A stretch of DNA of 64,000 bases from Bradyrhizobium lablabi (GTDB lineage: Bacteria; Pseudomonadota; Alphaproteobacteria; Rhizobiales; Xanthobacteraceae). The notes under the pieces are model-generated. The model was not told the DNA's origin. It saw only the letters and a list, made by a program, of their open reading frames with translations, and ran no database searches. The first letter of the stretch is position 1, and the number at the start of each line of letters is the position of its first letter. Location of the stretch: contig NZ_LT670844.1 in the NCBI RefSeq assembly GCF_900141755.1, forward strand, positions 558,001 through 622,000, in the 5' to 3' direction. Shown here in pieces: positions 1 to 9,587 of the stretch. The position numbers and the translations under genes were made by a program.

Positions 1-2278
1 TGACCTGCGTGTAGGCCGGCACCGAGCTGATATTGGCGTCCCCGGAACGCAGGCCGCTGCCGTAGATCATGTCGGCGCTCAGCTTGGTTCCACACCACGA
101 CATCTCGCCGAAAGACGCCGGCCGACCGCAGAATTGGTAAATTGCGCCCGCAGAGGCGGTGACGAACTGGTTGTGATCCGTGTAGATAAAGTGGGTCTGG
201 ACGTATTGAAACCGGGTCAGACCGCCGAGATCGGCGAGCGGCACGGTGTTGTCGAACAGAAACTGGTTCGAGACCACGTCGCTGGCCCGCTGCTGCGCCA
301 CGGCAACGTTGCCGTAGGCTTGGAAGTTTCCGCTATTGAACTTCGTGTGGAATTCGATGCCCTCGTTCCAGCCGTTGGCATAGTTGAATGCGCTCAACAC
401 CAAGGCCTGCCCGAAAACGCCATTGTCGATCAGGTCCTTGGCGGTCTTGTAATAGGCATCGACGCCGAGTTCGAGACTGGAGCAGTCCTTCGGCGAGGAA
501 GAGGTGCATCCGAGCGGGATCTTTTGATCGACGCCCACATCGTAGTAATTCGAGCGCTCCGGCAGGACCGGGTCGTTGGCCGCGCCGGCCGACGCTGCTC
601 CGGTCGTATTGTTGAACAAGGCGATATTGGCGGGAGCCGCCTCCACCAGCACCGGCGGCGTGAAGTAGCGCGCATAGCCGGCGTGAAACGTGGTGTTCTC
701 GAAGGGCTTGTAGGTGGCGCTGAACCGCGGGCTGAGCTGGTTGGCGCTGATAAATTGCTCCATCTGATCGAAGCGCAAGCCGGTATTGATCGTGAATTGG
801 TTGGTGAGTTTCCACTCGTCCTGCGCATAGACCCCCATCAGCACGCCCAGTTTCGAGACGTTATCGGTGATCGACACCGGCTGCCCATTGTCGGTGCCGT
901 CGCAGATCATGCAGGGCTCGACCAATGATGTGTTGCCGACGAATACCTGCTCGCCGCTGACCGTGAAGCCGGCGCGCAGGGTGTGGGATGAATTGACCTG
1001 ATACGCGCCGTCGCCCTGAATGCCGTTGGTGTAGGAGGTGCGGGTGACGGTCGAGGCGATGCCGTTGAGCAGAAGATCGCCGACCGGGTCCGGCAAGAAG
1101 TGCAAATTGTTGTAGCGCGTGAAATAGGACAACTGCCCGTCGAAGCCGTTGGCGGATGTCTGCACCGACAATACGCCAAAGTGAGTGAGCTCCCACTGGT
1201 TTTCGTTGAGGTGTGCTGAATCGAAACTGGTGACGCCGAATGCGTTGGTGACAAATCCATTTTGTCCAATCGGCGCACCGGGAACATTGGGAATCTGAAA
1301 GTTGTTGTTGGCGGTGCCGGCGATCAGGCTGACCCGAGTGGTCGGGTCGATGAAAGCGGACATGTAGGCAAAGCCCCTCTCCTGCTGGGAGAAATCATGG
1401 ATCGCATTGTATGCAGGCGTCGGATTTTCGATTCCTACGGTGGTCTGCAGATAGCGACCGGTGAAGTAATACTGGACGCCGGGAAAGCAGTCCGCGGCAG
1501 CCGGCGGCGCCTTGACATAGCCCGGCGTGGTCGCGGGCGTCGCGGCACAGTTGCCGCCGAACGTGCCGCCATATTCGACGCTTGGCGTAATGGTTCCATG
1601 GCTGCCGCCGTACACGCTGACGGAGCCGCTGTTGTTGAAAAGATCGTTGCGGGTCGTGATGTCGACGAGACCGACCGTGCGCAGCCCGAATTCGGCGGGC
1701 AGCGCGCCGACGACCAGGGCCATGGTGCCGACAAAGCTGGTGTCGAAAATGCTGCCAAAGCCGGTGAGCCCATCGGGCAGCATCACCCCGTTGATGCGGA
1801 ATTGGACGTTGCCGTGGTCGTTGCGGACATGAAGCAGGCCACTGGCGGCGGAATCCTGCGAGACCCCGGGGGCCTGGAGCAGCACTCTCTCGACCGACTG
1901 ATTGTCGCCTTGCGGCAGATCCTGGATGGTCTGGTGGCTGATCGTAGCGGAGGTCGTGCCGACGGTTGTATAAATATTGCTACGTGCCTGATCGAAGACG
2001 CTGCTCTTTGCGGCAAGCTGCGCGGCCGGCGAAACCGGCGCCGGCGGCGCGCTCGGCGGGGACACTGCGCGCCGGGCAGCCAAGTGCGGCTTCGGCCTCT
2101 GCTTCGGTGTGCCGGCCACCTGCCTTGGCGCCTCCACCACGATGTTGGGAAGCGCGGTCGTGCCGCTTCCCGTAGCAGGCGTCTGCGCCTGGGCCGGGCT
2201 GCCGAGGCCGGAGAGCAGCATGAGCGAAGCTGCGCCGGAGGCGGCCAACATATGTTTTGCGAATACTGATACTGACAT
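1..2278 (-). CDS. TonB-dependent outer-membrane receptor (3' end lies outside the window)
   Basis: The frame is open from the ATG at 2278 to the window edge, giving 759 visible codons without a stop. Residues 1-31 are a signal peptide ending in a PAQA-type cleavage site. A Pro/Ala-rich spacer (about 60-90) follows, then the plug domain (about 105-230: TTVGTTSATIS, LQAPGVSQD, VRNDHGNVQFRINGV). The rest is a beta-barrel with many alternating aromatic/polar strands (for example YAQDEWKLTNQFTINTGLRF, typical of this family). Such receptors import ligands across the outer membrane using TonB/ExbBD energy. The ligand cannot be read from the sequence. A DUF2946 gene lies 150 bp upstream on the same strand, a pairing often seen with metal-related receptors; that link is inference. 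Confidence 0.9.
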   Translation of the reverse strand, partial: MSVSVFAKHMLAASGAASLMLLSGLGSPAQAQTPATGSGTTALPNIVVEAPRQVAGTPKQRPKPHLAARRAVSPPSAPPAPVSPAAQLAAKSSVFDQARSNIYTTVGTTSATISHQTIQDLPQGDNQSVERVLLQAPGVSQDSAASGLLHVRNDHGNVQFRINGVMLPDGLTGFGSIFDTSFVGTMALVVGALPAEFGLRTVGLVDITTRNDLFNNSGSVSVYGGSHGTITPSVEYGGTFGGNCAATPATTPGYVKAPPAAADCFPGVQYYFTGRYLQTTVGIENPTPAYNAIHDFSQQERGFAYMSAFIDPTTRVSLIAGTANNNFQIPNVPGAPIGQNGFVTNAFGVTSFDSAHLNENQWELTHFGVLSVQTSANGFDGQLSYFTRYNNLHFLPDPVGDLLLNGIASTVTRTSYTNGIQGDGAYQVNSSHTLRAGFTVSGEQVFVGNTSLVEPCMICDGTDNGQPVSITDNVSKLGVLMGVYAQDEWKLTNQFTINTGLRFDQMEQFISANQLSPRFSATYKPFENTTFHAGYARYFTPPVLVEAAPANIALFNNTTGAASAGAANDPVLPERSNYYDVGVDQKIPLGCTSSSPKDCSSLELGVDAYYKTAKDLIDNGVFGQALVLSAFNYANGWNEGIEFHTKFNSGNFQAYGNVAVAQQRASDVVSNQFLFDNTVPLADLGGLTRFQYVQTHFIYTDHNQFVTASAGAIYQFCGRPASFGEMSWCGTKLSADMIYGSGLRSGDANISSVPAYTQV

Positions 2279-2428
2279 TGCCCCGTTTTCCGATGAAGCC
2301 GCGGCCAAATTCGTGATCAACGAATTCGGAAGCGCTTGCCGTCGCGTCCGACGGACCGATTTCGATTCCTGCCCGAGGATCGGCCGCGCATGAGGCGGCG
2401 ATCCCTCCGGGGACACAAACAATCGATC

Positions 2429-2842
2429 TCAGGAAACCGGGGGAGCGCGGGGCTGGAAGGCGACACGCGCCGAGTTCAGATGGACGAACTCGGCATCGGC
2501 GGTCAGGTACAAGAACTCCACCGCTTGCGGCAGCAGCAAGAGCGGTGGCGTCGCAAACAAGACGGTGTTGGCGAGCGCGATCACCGCACAGATCGCGCAA
2601 GCATCACCTGATGACTGGTCGTGATCGGAGCCAGGCTGCTGCTGGCCCGACTGGCTTACCGCGTCGGGCGCGGTAAGATCGACGGCCGTGGGATATTCGG
2701 ACTGCGTCGCGCCGGATTGAATGGCGGGCGCCGCTTGCGCTGCGAGCGAATGGAAATGCCCGAACGCCAGCCCAAACTGCACTGCCAGCGCAAACAGCGC
2801 CAGCCGTGAGCCGGCTTTGATGTGCGATCGGAACCACTTCAT
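2429..2842 (-). CDS. DUF2946 family exported protein
   Basis: This 137-residue protein has an N-terminal hydrophobic signal (about 12-36), a His/Asp/Cys stretch (DHDQSSGDACAICAVIAL, about 93-110) and a Pro/Leu-rich hydrophobic segment (ATPPLLLLP). This matches the DUF2946 layout, in which a short H/D-x-C-x2-C motif follows a signal sequence. The function of the family is unknown; its members often sit beside TonB-dependent receptors or copper genes. A GGAGG lies 11 nt before the ATG. It is probably co-transcribed with the receptor gene downstream. Confidence 0.75.
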   Translation of the reverse strand: MKWFRSHIKAGSRLALFALAVQFGLAFGHFHSLAAQAAPAIQSGATQSEYPTAVDLTAPDAVSQSGQQQPGSDHDQSSGDACAICAVIALANTVLFATPPLLLLPQAVEFLYLTADAEFVHLNSARVAFQPRAPPVS

Positions 2843-3104
2843 ATCAGCATACGCCTCCGCCGCACCGTCCGGAATGCTGTCCGGCCGCTCGCGATGTTAC
2901 ACTATAACATCTCAGGGATTATTGTTGTCTGTCAATGGCCTTCATCGGCAACTTGGTTTGCATGAGGCGTATTCGAGAAACTGTGGGTTCAGCGCAACGC
3001 TGTCGTACGTTTCCGATCGTCCTTCATCGCAAGCGCTGCGCATGAACGCTCAATTCAAAAAGCGCGCGACATCGCAAGCGCGACGGTCAGACTTCGCAAT
3101 CGGA

Positions 3105-3566
3105 TTACTTAGCCGCGATGTCGTCGCGCGGTTCGGCGAGGCCCTTGATCCGCTCCTTGATGTCTCGCAGCGTCTGCAGGCTGGTTTCGATCGCCTCGGT
3201 CGGAATCTCCTGCAGCACATCGGTGGCAATGGCGTCGCGCAGACTGTCTAGATCGTCGACAAGCTGACGGCCGCTCGCGGTAAGAAACAGCCGGTTGGCG
3301 CGCCGGTCCTTCGGGTCGTGCCGCCGCTCGAGCAGGCCATGCTCGACCAGGCGATCGAGCAGGCGCACCAGCGAGATCGGCTGCAACTCGAGCACGTCGG
3401 CGAGATCGACCTGCGACAATCCCTCTTGCTGGCGCAACCGAAACAGCACGATCCACTGCGCGCGCGTGGTGCCGCGAGCCTTGGCGCGATGATCGATGTA
3501 GTTGCGCAACAGCCGCGAGCTCTCTACGAGTTGCGCAACGAGTTGGCGTTTCAGATCGAGCGACAT
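3105..3566 (-). CDS. MarR-family transcriptional regulator
   Basis: A 153-residue winged-helix regulator. The recognition region (LSQVDLADVLELQPISLVRL) is followed by the wing (ERRHDPKDRRANRLFLT), the classic MarR signature of D-x-R-A/S-x-R. The ATG at 3566 is preferred because GAGGGAG lies 11 nt upstream; an in-frame TTG at 3596 would add ten residues. It is divergent from an RND efflux pair starting at 3715, so the simplest reading is a local repressor of that pump that responds to a pump substrate. This is inference from context. Confidence 0.88.
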   Translation of the reverse strand: MSLDLKRQLVAQLVESSRLLRNYIDHRAKARGTTRAQWIVLFRLRQQEGLSQVDLADVLELQPISLVRLLDRLVEHGLLERRHDPKDRRANRLFLTASGRQLVDDLDSLRDAIATDVLQEIPTEAIETSLQTLRDIKERIKGLAEPRDDIAAK

Positions 3567-3602
3567 ATACTGTGGCGCTCCCTCAAAGCTTTCCAATTGT
3601 TT

Positions 3603-3632
3603 AGAATTCTCAAGCCATAGTGTGTTTACACA
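3603..3632. promoter_or_regulatory. Candidate MarR operator between the regulator and efflux genes
   Basis: The MarR/efflux intergenic region carries two symmetrical elements: AGAATTCT at 3603-3610 and TGTGT-TT-ACACA at 3621-3632. MarR dimers bind such short palindromes. The position between the two divergent start codons suits autoregulation and control of the pump. Confidence 0.4.
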
Positions 3633-3714
3633 TTAAGTGCACGCATATTATATCTGTGCGTCCTTGGAACCGTTTTGAAGACCCGTTAATTAGTTTCCGG
3701 ACCTATGAGCGCAC

Positions 3715-4881
3715 ATGACCATATCACGGACTATCCGTTGGGTTTTGCTGATCGCGGCCGTCGGTTTGCTGGGCTATTTCGGCTGGCAGCAATACCACCG
3801 CACGGATCAGTCGACCGCCGCTAGCGCGCAAAAGACGCCGCGCAATCCGATACGCGTTACCATCGCCCCCGTGGAAAAGACAGATTTTCCGGTCTATTTG
3901 ACCGGGCTCGGAACCGTGCAGGGTTTCAACACCGTATTGGTCCGGACAAGGGTAGATGGCCAGATCGACAAGGTCGCCTTCAAGGAGGGCCAGTTGGTCA
4001 ACGCGGGCGACCTCTTGGTCGAGATCGATCCCCGGCCCTACCAGGCGACACTCGATCAGGCCAAGGCCAAGAAAGCCCAGGATGAGGCCAATCTCGCCAA
4101 CGCCAATCTCGATTTGCAGCGCTACACCAAGCTCGGCGAATTCGCGACACGGCAGCAGACCGACACCCAGCGCTCCACGGTTGCGCAACTGACCGCGCAG
4201 ATCGCCGCCGATGAAGCCGCCGTCTTCAACGCCCAGACCCAGCTCGACTACACCCAGGTCAAATCGCCGATCTCAGGCGTTGTCGGGCTGCGTCAGGTCG
4301 ACATCGGTAATATCGTCAATGCGTCGAACCAGACCGGCATCGTGACGGTGGCGCAAATTGAACCGATCGCCGTTATTTTCACCGCGCCTGAAGAGCAATT
4401 ACCAGATATAAACGGGGCGCAATCGGGTCAGCCGCTCAAGGTCATCGCCATTACCACCGATGGCAAGAAGCCGCTCGCGGAGGGAAAGCTCGCGGTCGTC
4501 AACAACCAGGTCGACACCACCAGCGGGACTATTCGGCTCAAGGCGGTGTTTGACAATAAGGACCACGCGCTGTGGCCGGGTCAATCGGTTTCGACGAGGC
4601 TTTTGGTGAAGACGCTGAAGGACGCCACGGTAGTTCCCGACGACGCGATCCAGCACAGCAACGACGGCCTCTACGCCTATGTCGTCAATCAGAAGAACGA
4701 GGCTGAGCTGCGCAAGGTCAAGGTCAGTCAATCGATCGACGGACGCTCGGTGGTCGATTCCGGCCTGTCGCCGGGAGAACAGGTGATCACCGGCGGCCAG
4801 TTCAAGGTGCAGCCGGGTACCCTCGTCGCGACCGCGGTCGCGAGTTCGGATCCGGCGCAATCCAAGGTCAAGCAGGAATGA
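3715..4881 (+). CDS. RND efflux periplasmic adaptor (membrane fusion protein, MdtA-like)
   Basis: A 388-residue protein with a single N-terminal membrane anchor (about 7-26), a split biotinyl-lipoyl domain (VLVRTRVDGQIDKVAFKEGQ about 78-97; SPISGVVGLRQVDIGN about 184-199), an alpha-helical hairpin rich in Ala/Gln/Lys (about 115-175), and beta-barrel and membrane-proximal domains. Length and order are normal for AcrA/MdtA adaptors, which join the inner-membrane pump to an outer-membrane channel. The stop overlaps the start of the pump gene (ATGA), showing translational coupling. No TolC-type channel gene is in the window. Confidence 0.93.
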   Translation: MTISRTIRWVLLIAAVGLLGYFGWQQYHRTDQSTAASAQKTPRNPIRVTIAPVEKTDFPVYLTGLGTVQGFNTVLVRTRVDGQIDKVAFKEGQLVNAGDLLVEIDPRPYQATLDQAKAKKAQDEANLANANLDLQRYTKLGEFATRQQTDTQRSTVAQLTAQIAADEAAVFNAQTQLDYTQVKSPISGVVGLRQVDIGNIVNASNQTGIVTVAQIEPIAVIFTAPEEQLPDINGAQSGQPLKVIAITTDGKKPLAEGKLAVVNNQVDTTSGTIRLKAVFDNKDHALWPGQSVSTRLLVKTLKDATVVPDDAIQHSNDGLYAYVVNQKNEAELRKVKVSQSIDGRSVVDSGLSPGEQVITGGQFKVQPGTLVATAVASSDPAQSKVKQE

Positions 4882-7800
4882 GCAAAGGGGTTCAGGCAGA
4901 AACGGGCGGCGGGATTTCGGCACCCTTTATTCGCTATCCCATCGGCACGTCGCTGATGATGGCCGGCATTCTCTTTGTCGGCCTCGTCGCCTACCCGCTG
5001 CTCCCGGTGGCGCCGCTGCCTCAGGTCGACTTCCCGACCATCCAGGTCACCGCCAATCTGCCGGGCGCCAGCCCCGAGACCATGGCTACCTCGGTGGCGC
5101 AGCCGCTGGAGCGGCAATTCGCTCAGATTCCCGGCATCGCCCAGATGACCTCGACGAGCTATCTGGGAACGGCGGCCGTCACCATCCAGTTCGATCTCAA
5201 CCGCAGCATCGACGGCGCCGCCAACGACGTGCAAGGCGCCATCAACGCCGCCAGCGGCCAGTTGCCGAAGAACCTTCCGTCGCCACCGACCTACCGCAAG
5301 GTCAACCCGGCCGACTCGCCGATCCTGTTGCTGTCGGCGACCTCGGATACGCTGCCGCTCACCACCGTCAGCGACGCGGTCGACGCCCAGCTCGCCCAGC
5401 AGATCAGCCAGATCTCCGGCGTGGCGCAGGTGATCATCGGCGGTCAGCAAAAGCCGTCGATCCGCATCCAGGTCGATCCGGCAAAACTCGTCGCCAAGGG
5501 CCTTTCGCTGGAAGACGTCCGCAACCAGATCGCGATCACCACCGTCGATGCCCCGAAGGGCAATATCGACGGCGAGAAGCGGGCCTACACGATATACGCC
5601 AACGACCAGCTTTTGGATTCGAAAGATTGGAACGACGTCATCATCGCCTACCGCAATGGCGGCCCGTTGCGGATTCGCGATATCGGCCAGGCCATCACGG
5701 GACCGGAAGACGCCAAGCAGGCGGCCTGGGCCAACGGCAAGCGCGGCGTGTTCCTGGTGGTGTTCAAGCAGCCCGGCGCCAACGTCATCGACACCGTGGA
5801 CAAGATCAAATCGATGCTGCCGCGGCTGGTTGCCGCCATACCGCCCGCGATCCAGATCGAAGTCATCAGCGACCGCACCCAGACCATCCGCGCCGCGGTG
5901 GCGGACGTTCAGTTCACCCTGCTTTTGACCATCGCGCTCGTCGTCATGGTCATTTTCATCTTCCTGCGCAGTTTCTGGGCCACCGTCATCCCGACCGTGA
6001 CCGTGCCGCTGGCCTTGCTTGGCGCCTGCGCGCTGATGTGGGTGTTCGGGTATACGCTCGACAATTTGTCGCTGATGGCCCTGACCATCGCCGTCGGCTT
6101 CGTTGTCGACGACGCCATCGTGATGCTGGAAAACATCACGCGTTATATCGAGGAAGGCGAGAAGCCGCTGGCCGCCGCGTTCAAGGGCGCAAAGGAGATC
6201 GGCTTCACCATCGTATCGATCAGCATTTCTCTGGTCGCGGTGCTGATCCCGCTTCTGCTGATGGGCGGTATCATCGGGCGGTTGTTCCGCGAATTCGCGG
6301 TGACGCTGGCGATGACGATCTTCGTGTCGATGGTGGTGTCGCTGACGTTGACGCCGATGATGGCGTCCCGCTTCCTGCGCGCCCACGGCGAAACCCGTCA
6401 TGGCAAGTTCTATCAATGGAGCGAGCGCGGTTTCGATGCGATGCTGCGTGCCTATGAGCGCGGTCTTGACCTCGCCATGCGCTGGAGGCTGACCACCCTC
6501 GTCATCTTCTTTGCGACGCTGGGCTTGTCGGTCTACCTGTTCATCGTCATCCCCAAGGGATTTTTCCCGCAGCAGGATAACGGCCTGATCACCGCGACCG
6601 CCGAAGCGTCACAGGACATTTCCTTTGCCGCGATGAAGCAGCGGATGGATGCCCTCGTCAAGATCGTGATGGAGGATCCCGACGTCGCCAGCACGGCGAT
6701 GGCGATCGGCGGCAGCGGCCGGGCCGGCAATAATGGCAATCTGTTCATCACGCTGAAACCGCGGGACGAGCGCAAGGCCAACGCCCAGCAGATCATTGCC
6801 CGCCTGCGTCCCAAGCTCGAAAAGATCCCGGACGCCCGCCTCTACATGCAGGCCGCGCAGGACGTGCGGCTCGGCGGCCGGCCGACAAGGACGCAGTTCG
6901 AATTCACGCTGCAGGACGCCAACCTCGCCGAACTCAACGAATGGGCGCCGAAGATTCTTTCCAAGATGCAGACCTTGCCGGAATTGCGCGACGTCGCGAC
7001 CGACCAGCAGACCCTCGGCACCACGCTCGAGCTGAAGGTCAATCGCGACACCGCCTCGCGCTACGGCATCCAGCCGCAACTGATCGACGACACCCTCTAC
7101 GACGCATTCGGCCAGCGTCAGGTCACCCAGTATTTCACCCAGCTCAACAGCTACCACGTGATCCTGGAGATCCTCCCGGAGCTGCAGGGCGACCTCGGCA
7201 CGCTCGACAAGATCTATGTCAAATCACCGACAACAGGCGATGAGGTGCCGCTATCGACGTTCGCGACCTGGACCAGCGTGCCGGTACGGCCGCTTTCGAT
7301 CAGCCACCAGGGCCAGTTCCCTGCGATCACGATCAGCTTCAATCTCGCCCAGGGCGCGGCGCTCGGGCAAGCGACCGACGCCGTGCAGAAGGCGATGGTC
7401 GATCTCGGGGCGCCCCCGACGTTGAACTCCAGCTTCCAGGGCACCGCGCAGGCGTTCCAGCAATCGCTCGGCACCGTGCCGCTTCTGATACTGGCGGCGC
7501 TTGTCGTGGTCTACCTGATCCTCGGCATTCTCTACGAAAGCTACATTCATCCGATCACCATTCTGTCGACGCTTCCCTCGGCCGGCGTCGGCGCGCTCGC
7601 GATCCTGATGGCGTTCGGCTACGACTTCAGCCTGATCGCGCTGATCGGCATCATTCTGTTGATCGGCATCGTCAAGAAGAACGGCATCATGATGGTCGAC
7701 TTCGCGATCGCGGCCGAGCGCGACGAGCATCTCTCATCGGAGCAATCGATCCGCAAGGCGGCGCTGCTGCGGTTTCGCCCGATCATGATGACGACCATGG

Positions 7801-8051
7801 CGGCGATGCTCGGCGGCGTGCCGCTGATGCTCGGGACCGGCACCGGCTCCGAAATCCGTCAGCCGCTTGGCTATGCGATGGTCGGCGGCCTGATCGTGAG
7901 CCAGGCGCTGACGCTGTTCACGACGCCGGTGATCTATCTTTATCTCGACCGGTTGTCGAACGCGTTCTCCGGCTGGGGACGATCCGGCGGCGATGCCGAT
8001 CACGACCATCCCGAGCGCGAGCAAAGCTCGATCAAGGAAGCCGCCGAGTGA
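4878..8051 (+). CDS. RND multidrug efflux inner-membrane pump (HAE-1 type, MdtB/MdtC-like)
   Basis: A 1057-residue protein of the size and 12-helix layout of AcrB-type pumps. It has a short cytoplasmic N terminus, TM1 (about 20-40), a large periplasmic loop, and TM4 with the proton-relay pair of aspartates in VGFVVDDAIVMLENI (about 408-422). A second periplasmic loop and a C-terminal TM bundle (IGIVKKNGIMMVDFAI) follow. The family exports drugs, detergents or plant phenolics using proton motive force. It overlaps the adaptor gene by 4 bp. Regulation is probably by the divergent MarR protein. Confidence 0.95.
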   Translation: MSKGVQAETGGGISAPFIRYPIGTSLMMAGILFVGLVAYPLLPVAPLPQVDFPTIQVTANLPGASPETMATSVAQPLERQFAQIPGIAQMTSTSYLGTAAVTIQFDLNRSIDGAANDVQGAINAASGQLPKNLPSPPTYRKVNPADSPILLLSATSDTLPLTTVSDAVDAQLAQQISQISGVAQVIIGGQQKPSIRIQVDPAKLVAKGLSLEDVRNQIAITTVDAPKGNIDGEKRAYTIYANDQLLDSKDWNDVIIAYRNGGPLRIRDIGQAITGPEDAKQAAWANGKRGVFLVVFKQPGANVIDTVDKIKSMLPRLVAAIPPAIQIEVISDRTQTIRAAVADVQFTLLLTIALVVMVIFIFLRSFWATVIPTVTVPLALLGACALMWVFGYTLDNLSLMALTIAVGFVVDDAIVMLENITRYIEEGEKPLAAAFKGAKEIGFTIVSISISLVAVLIPLLLMGGIIGRLFREFAVTLAMTIFVSMVVSLTLTPMMASRFLRAHGETRHGKFYQWSERGFDAMLRAYERGLDLAMRWRLTTLVIFFATLGLSVYLFIVIPKGFFPQQDNGLITATAEASQDISFAAMKQRMDALVKIVMEDPDVASTAMAIGGSGRAGNNGNLFITLKPRDERKANAQQIIARLRPKLEKIPDARLYMQAAQDVRLGGRPTRTQFEFTLQDANLAELNEWAPKILSKMQTLPELRDVATDQQTLGTTLELKVNRDTASRYGIQPQLIDDTLYDAFGQRQVTQYFTQLNSYHVILEILPELQGDLGTLDKIYVKSPTTGDEVPLSTFATWTSVPVRPLSISHQGQFPAITISFNLAQGAALGQATDAVQKAMVDLGAPPTLNSSFQGTAQAFQQSLGTVPLLILAALVVVYLILGILYESYIHPITILSTLPSAGVGALAILMAFGYDFSLIALIGIILLIGIVKKNGIMMVDFAIAAERDEHLSSEQSIRKAALLRFRPIMMTTMAAMLGGVPLMLGTGTGSEIRQPLGYAMVGGLIVSQALTLFTTPVIYLYLDRLSNAFSGWGRSGGDADHDHPEREQSSIKEAAE

Positions 8052-8061
8052 TTTGATCGGA

Positions 8062-8077
8062 CGTCGGGTCACCGACG
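8062..8077. terminator. Small hairpin between convergent efflux and Liv operons
   Basis: CGTCGG-GTCA-CCGACG forms a perfect 6-bp stem in the 52-bp gap between two convergent genes. There is no clean T-run, so termination activity is uncertain. Confidence 0.35.
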
Positions 8078-8103
8078 CCGCTATTCTATTCCTTGCGCGC
8101 GCC

Positions 8104-8823
8104 TCAGGCGCTACCGAGATAAGCCCGCTGCACCTGCGGATCGTCGGCCAGCGAGGCGGCGGTGCCGGACAACACGCTTTTTCCGACCTGCAGCACGGTA
8201 GCAAAATCCGAAACCTCGAGCGCGAGCTCGATCGATTGCTCCGCGAGCAGGATGGTCAGGCCTTCCTTGTGCAGCCGCCCGAAGGTTTCGTACATGGACT
8301 CGACCACCGACGGCGCCAGCCCCAGCGAAGGCTCGTCCAGCATCAGGAGTTTTGGATCGCTCATCAAGGCGCGGCCGACCGCCAGCATCTGCCGCTCGCC
8401 GCCGGACATGGTGCCGGCGCGCTGGCCGCGCCGCTCTTTCAACTTTGGAAAGATTTCGTAGACGCGATCGAGCAGCACGCCGACGCGCGCCTTGTCGCGC
8501 AAAGGCGTTGCGCCGAGCTTGAGATTATTCTCGACGCTCTGCTGCACGAACAGCCGCCAGCCTTCCGGCGATAGCGCAAGGCCCTTGCGCACGATCGAAA
8601 ATGCGCTCTCGCCGCCGATCTCCTCTCCGCGAAATCCGATCGACCCGGAGTGCACGGGGATAAGCCCGGCGATGGCGTTGAGAACAGTGGTCTTGCCGCC
8701 GCCATTGGAGCCGAGCAGCGCGACGACCGCGCCCTCCGGCACCTCGAACGAGACGTCGGAAACCCCGATCAGATCGCCATAGCGCACTTCGAGATGCTCG
8801 ATCTTGAGCAACGGCGCGGTCAT
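8104..8823 (-). CDS. livF: Branched-chain amino-acid-type ABC transporter ATPase, LivF-like
   Basis: A 239-residue ATPase with Walker A GSNGGGKTT (38-46), signature MSGGERQ, Walker B LLMLDEPSLGL and H-loop region LLAEQS. It is the second ATPase of a Liv (HAAT family) importer. The start at 8823 overlaps the LivG stop by 4 bp. It is the last gene of a leftward five-gene operon (binding protein, H, M, G, F). The true substrate may be an amino acid, amide, urea or aromatic acid; the sequence does not say. Confidence 0.92.
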   Translation of the reverse strand: MTAPLLKIEHLEVRYGDLIGVSDVSFEVPEGAVVALLGSNGGGKTTVLNAIAGLIPVHSGSIGFRGEEIGGESAFSIVRKGLALSPEGWRLFVQQSVENNLKLGATPLRDKARVGVLLDRVYEIFPKLKERRGQRAGTMSGGERQMLAVGRALMSDPKLLMLDEPSLGLAPSVVESMYETFGRLHKEGLTILLAEQSIELALEVSDFATVLQVGKSVLSGTAASLADDPQVQRAYLGSA

Positions 8824-9587
8824 GGCGCGGGTCCGCCCATCAGCTCGATCGGGGTGTGGCCGGCGGCCGCTTTTGCGGCGCGGGTGCCGAGATAGGCGGC
8901 GATCACCGCCGGATTGCCGGTGACCTCGCGCGGGGTGCCGCGGGCGATCTCGCAGCCCTGGTGAAACACCACCACACGGCTCGCCAGCGACATGATCACC
9001 TCCATAATGTGCTCGACGATCACGAGCGTGATCCCGGAACGATGGATGTCGCGGACGAGATCGATGGCGAGTTGCACCTCGCGCTGAGTCAGGCCCGCCA
9101 TCGCCTCGTCGAGCAGCAGAACCTTTGGCTCGGTGGCAAGCGCCCGGGCGATTTCCAGCCGCTTGCGGCCGGGCGTGCCGAGCGATCGCGCGGGCGCATC
9201 CGCCAGCTTGCTCATGCCGACCCGCTCCAGCACGGCGCGCGCTTTCTTCTCGGCCTCCGCTCGGTGCGAGGTGCGAAGAAACGCGCCGATCATGACATTC
9301 TCCAGCACCGACATGCCCTCGAAGGTCTGCGGCACCTGGAAGGTGCGCGCGATGCCGAGCCGCGCGCGCGCCTCCGGCGTCAAACGGGTGATGTCGCGGC
9401 CTTCGAACAGGACGTTGCCGGATGTCGACAACAGGTCGCCGGTCAGGCAATTGAACAGCGTGGATTTGCCGGCGCCGTTCGGCCCGATCAAGCCGAGAAT
9501 GTCGCCCTGCTCCAGCGTCACGCAAGCCGCATCGACAGCCTTGAAGCTGCCAAAGGCCTTGGTCACATCGCAGGCTTCAAGGAGCAT
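8820..9587 (-). CDS. livG: Branched-chain amino-acid-type ABC transporter ATPase, LivG-like
   Basis: A 255-residue ATPase with Walker A GPNGAGKST (35-43) and Walker B VLLLDEAMAGL. The signature region reads SLGTPGRKRLEIARALA rather than LSGGQ, and the usual DEP after Walker B is DEA. This matches a recognised LivG subgroup (LGxxGRKRLE...DExMAGL), not a broken protein. It overlaps livF and livM, supporting coupled translation. Confidence 0.92.
   Translation of the reverse strand: MLLEACDVTKAFGSFKAVDAACVTLEQGDILGLIGPNGAGKSTLFNCLTGDLLSTSGNVLFEGRDITRLTPEARARLGIARTFQVPQTFEGMSVLENVMIGAFLRTSHRAEAEKKARAVLERVGMSKLADAPARSLGTPGRKRLEIARALATEPKVLLLDEAMAGLTQREVQLAIDLVRDIHRSGITLVIVEHIMEVIMSLASRVVVFHQGCEIARGTPREVTGNPAVIAAYLGTRAAKAAAGHTPIELMGGPAP

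Noticed and set aside
4728..6416. 562-codon frame on the strand opposite the RND pump gene
   Set aside because: His/Asp/Arg-rich translation with no fold-like pattern; it mirrors the codon bias of the real pump gene, which has complete family motifs.
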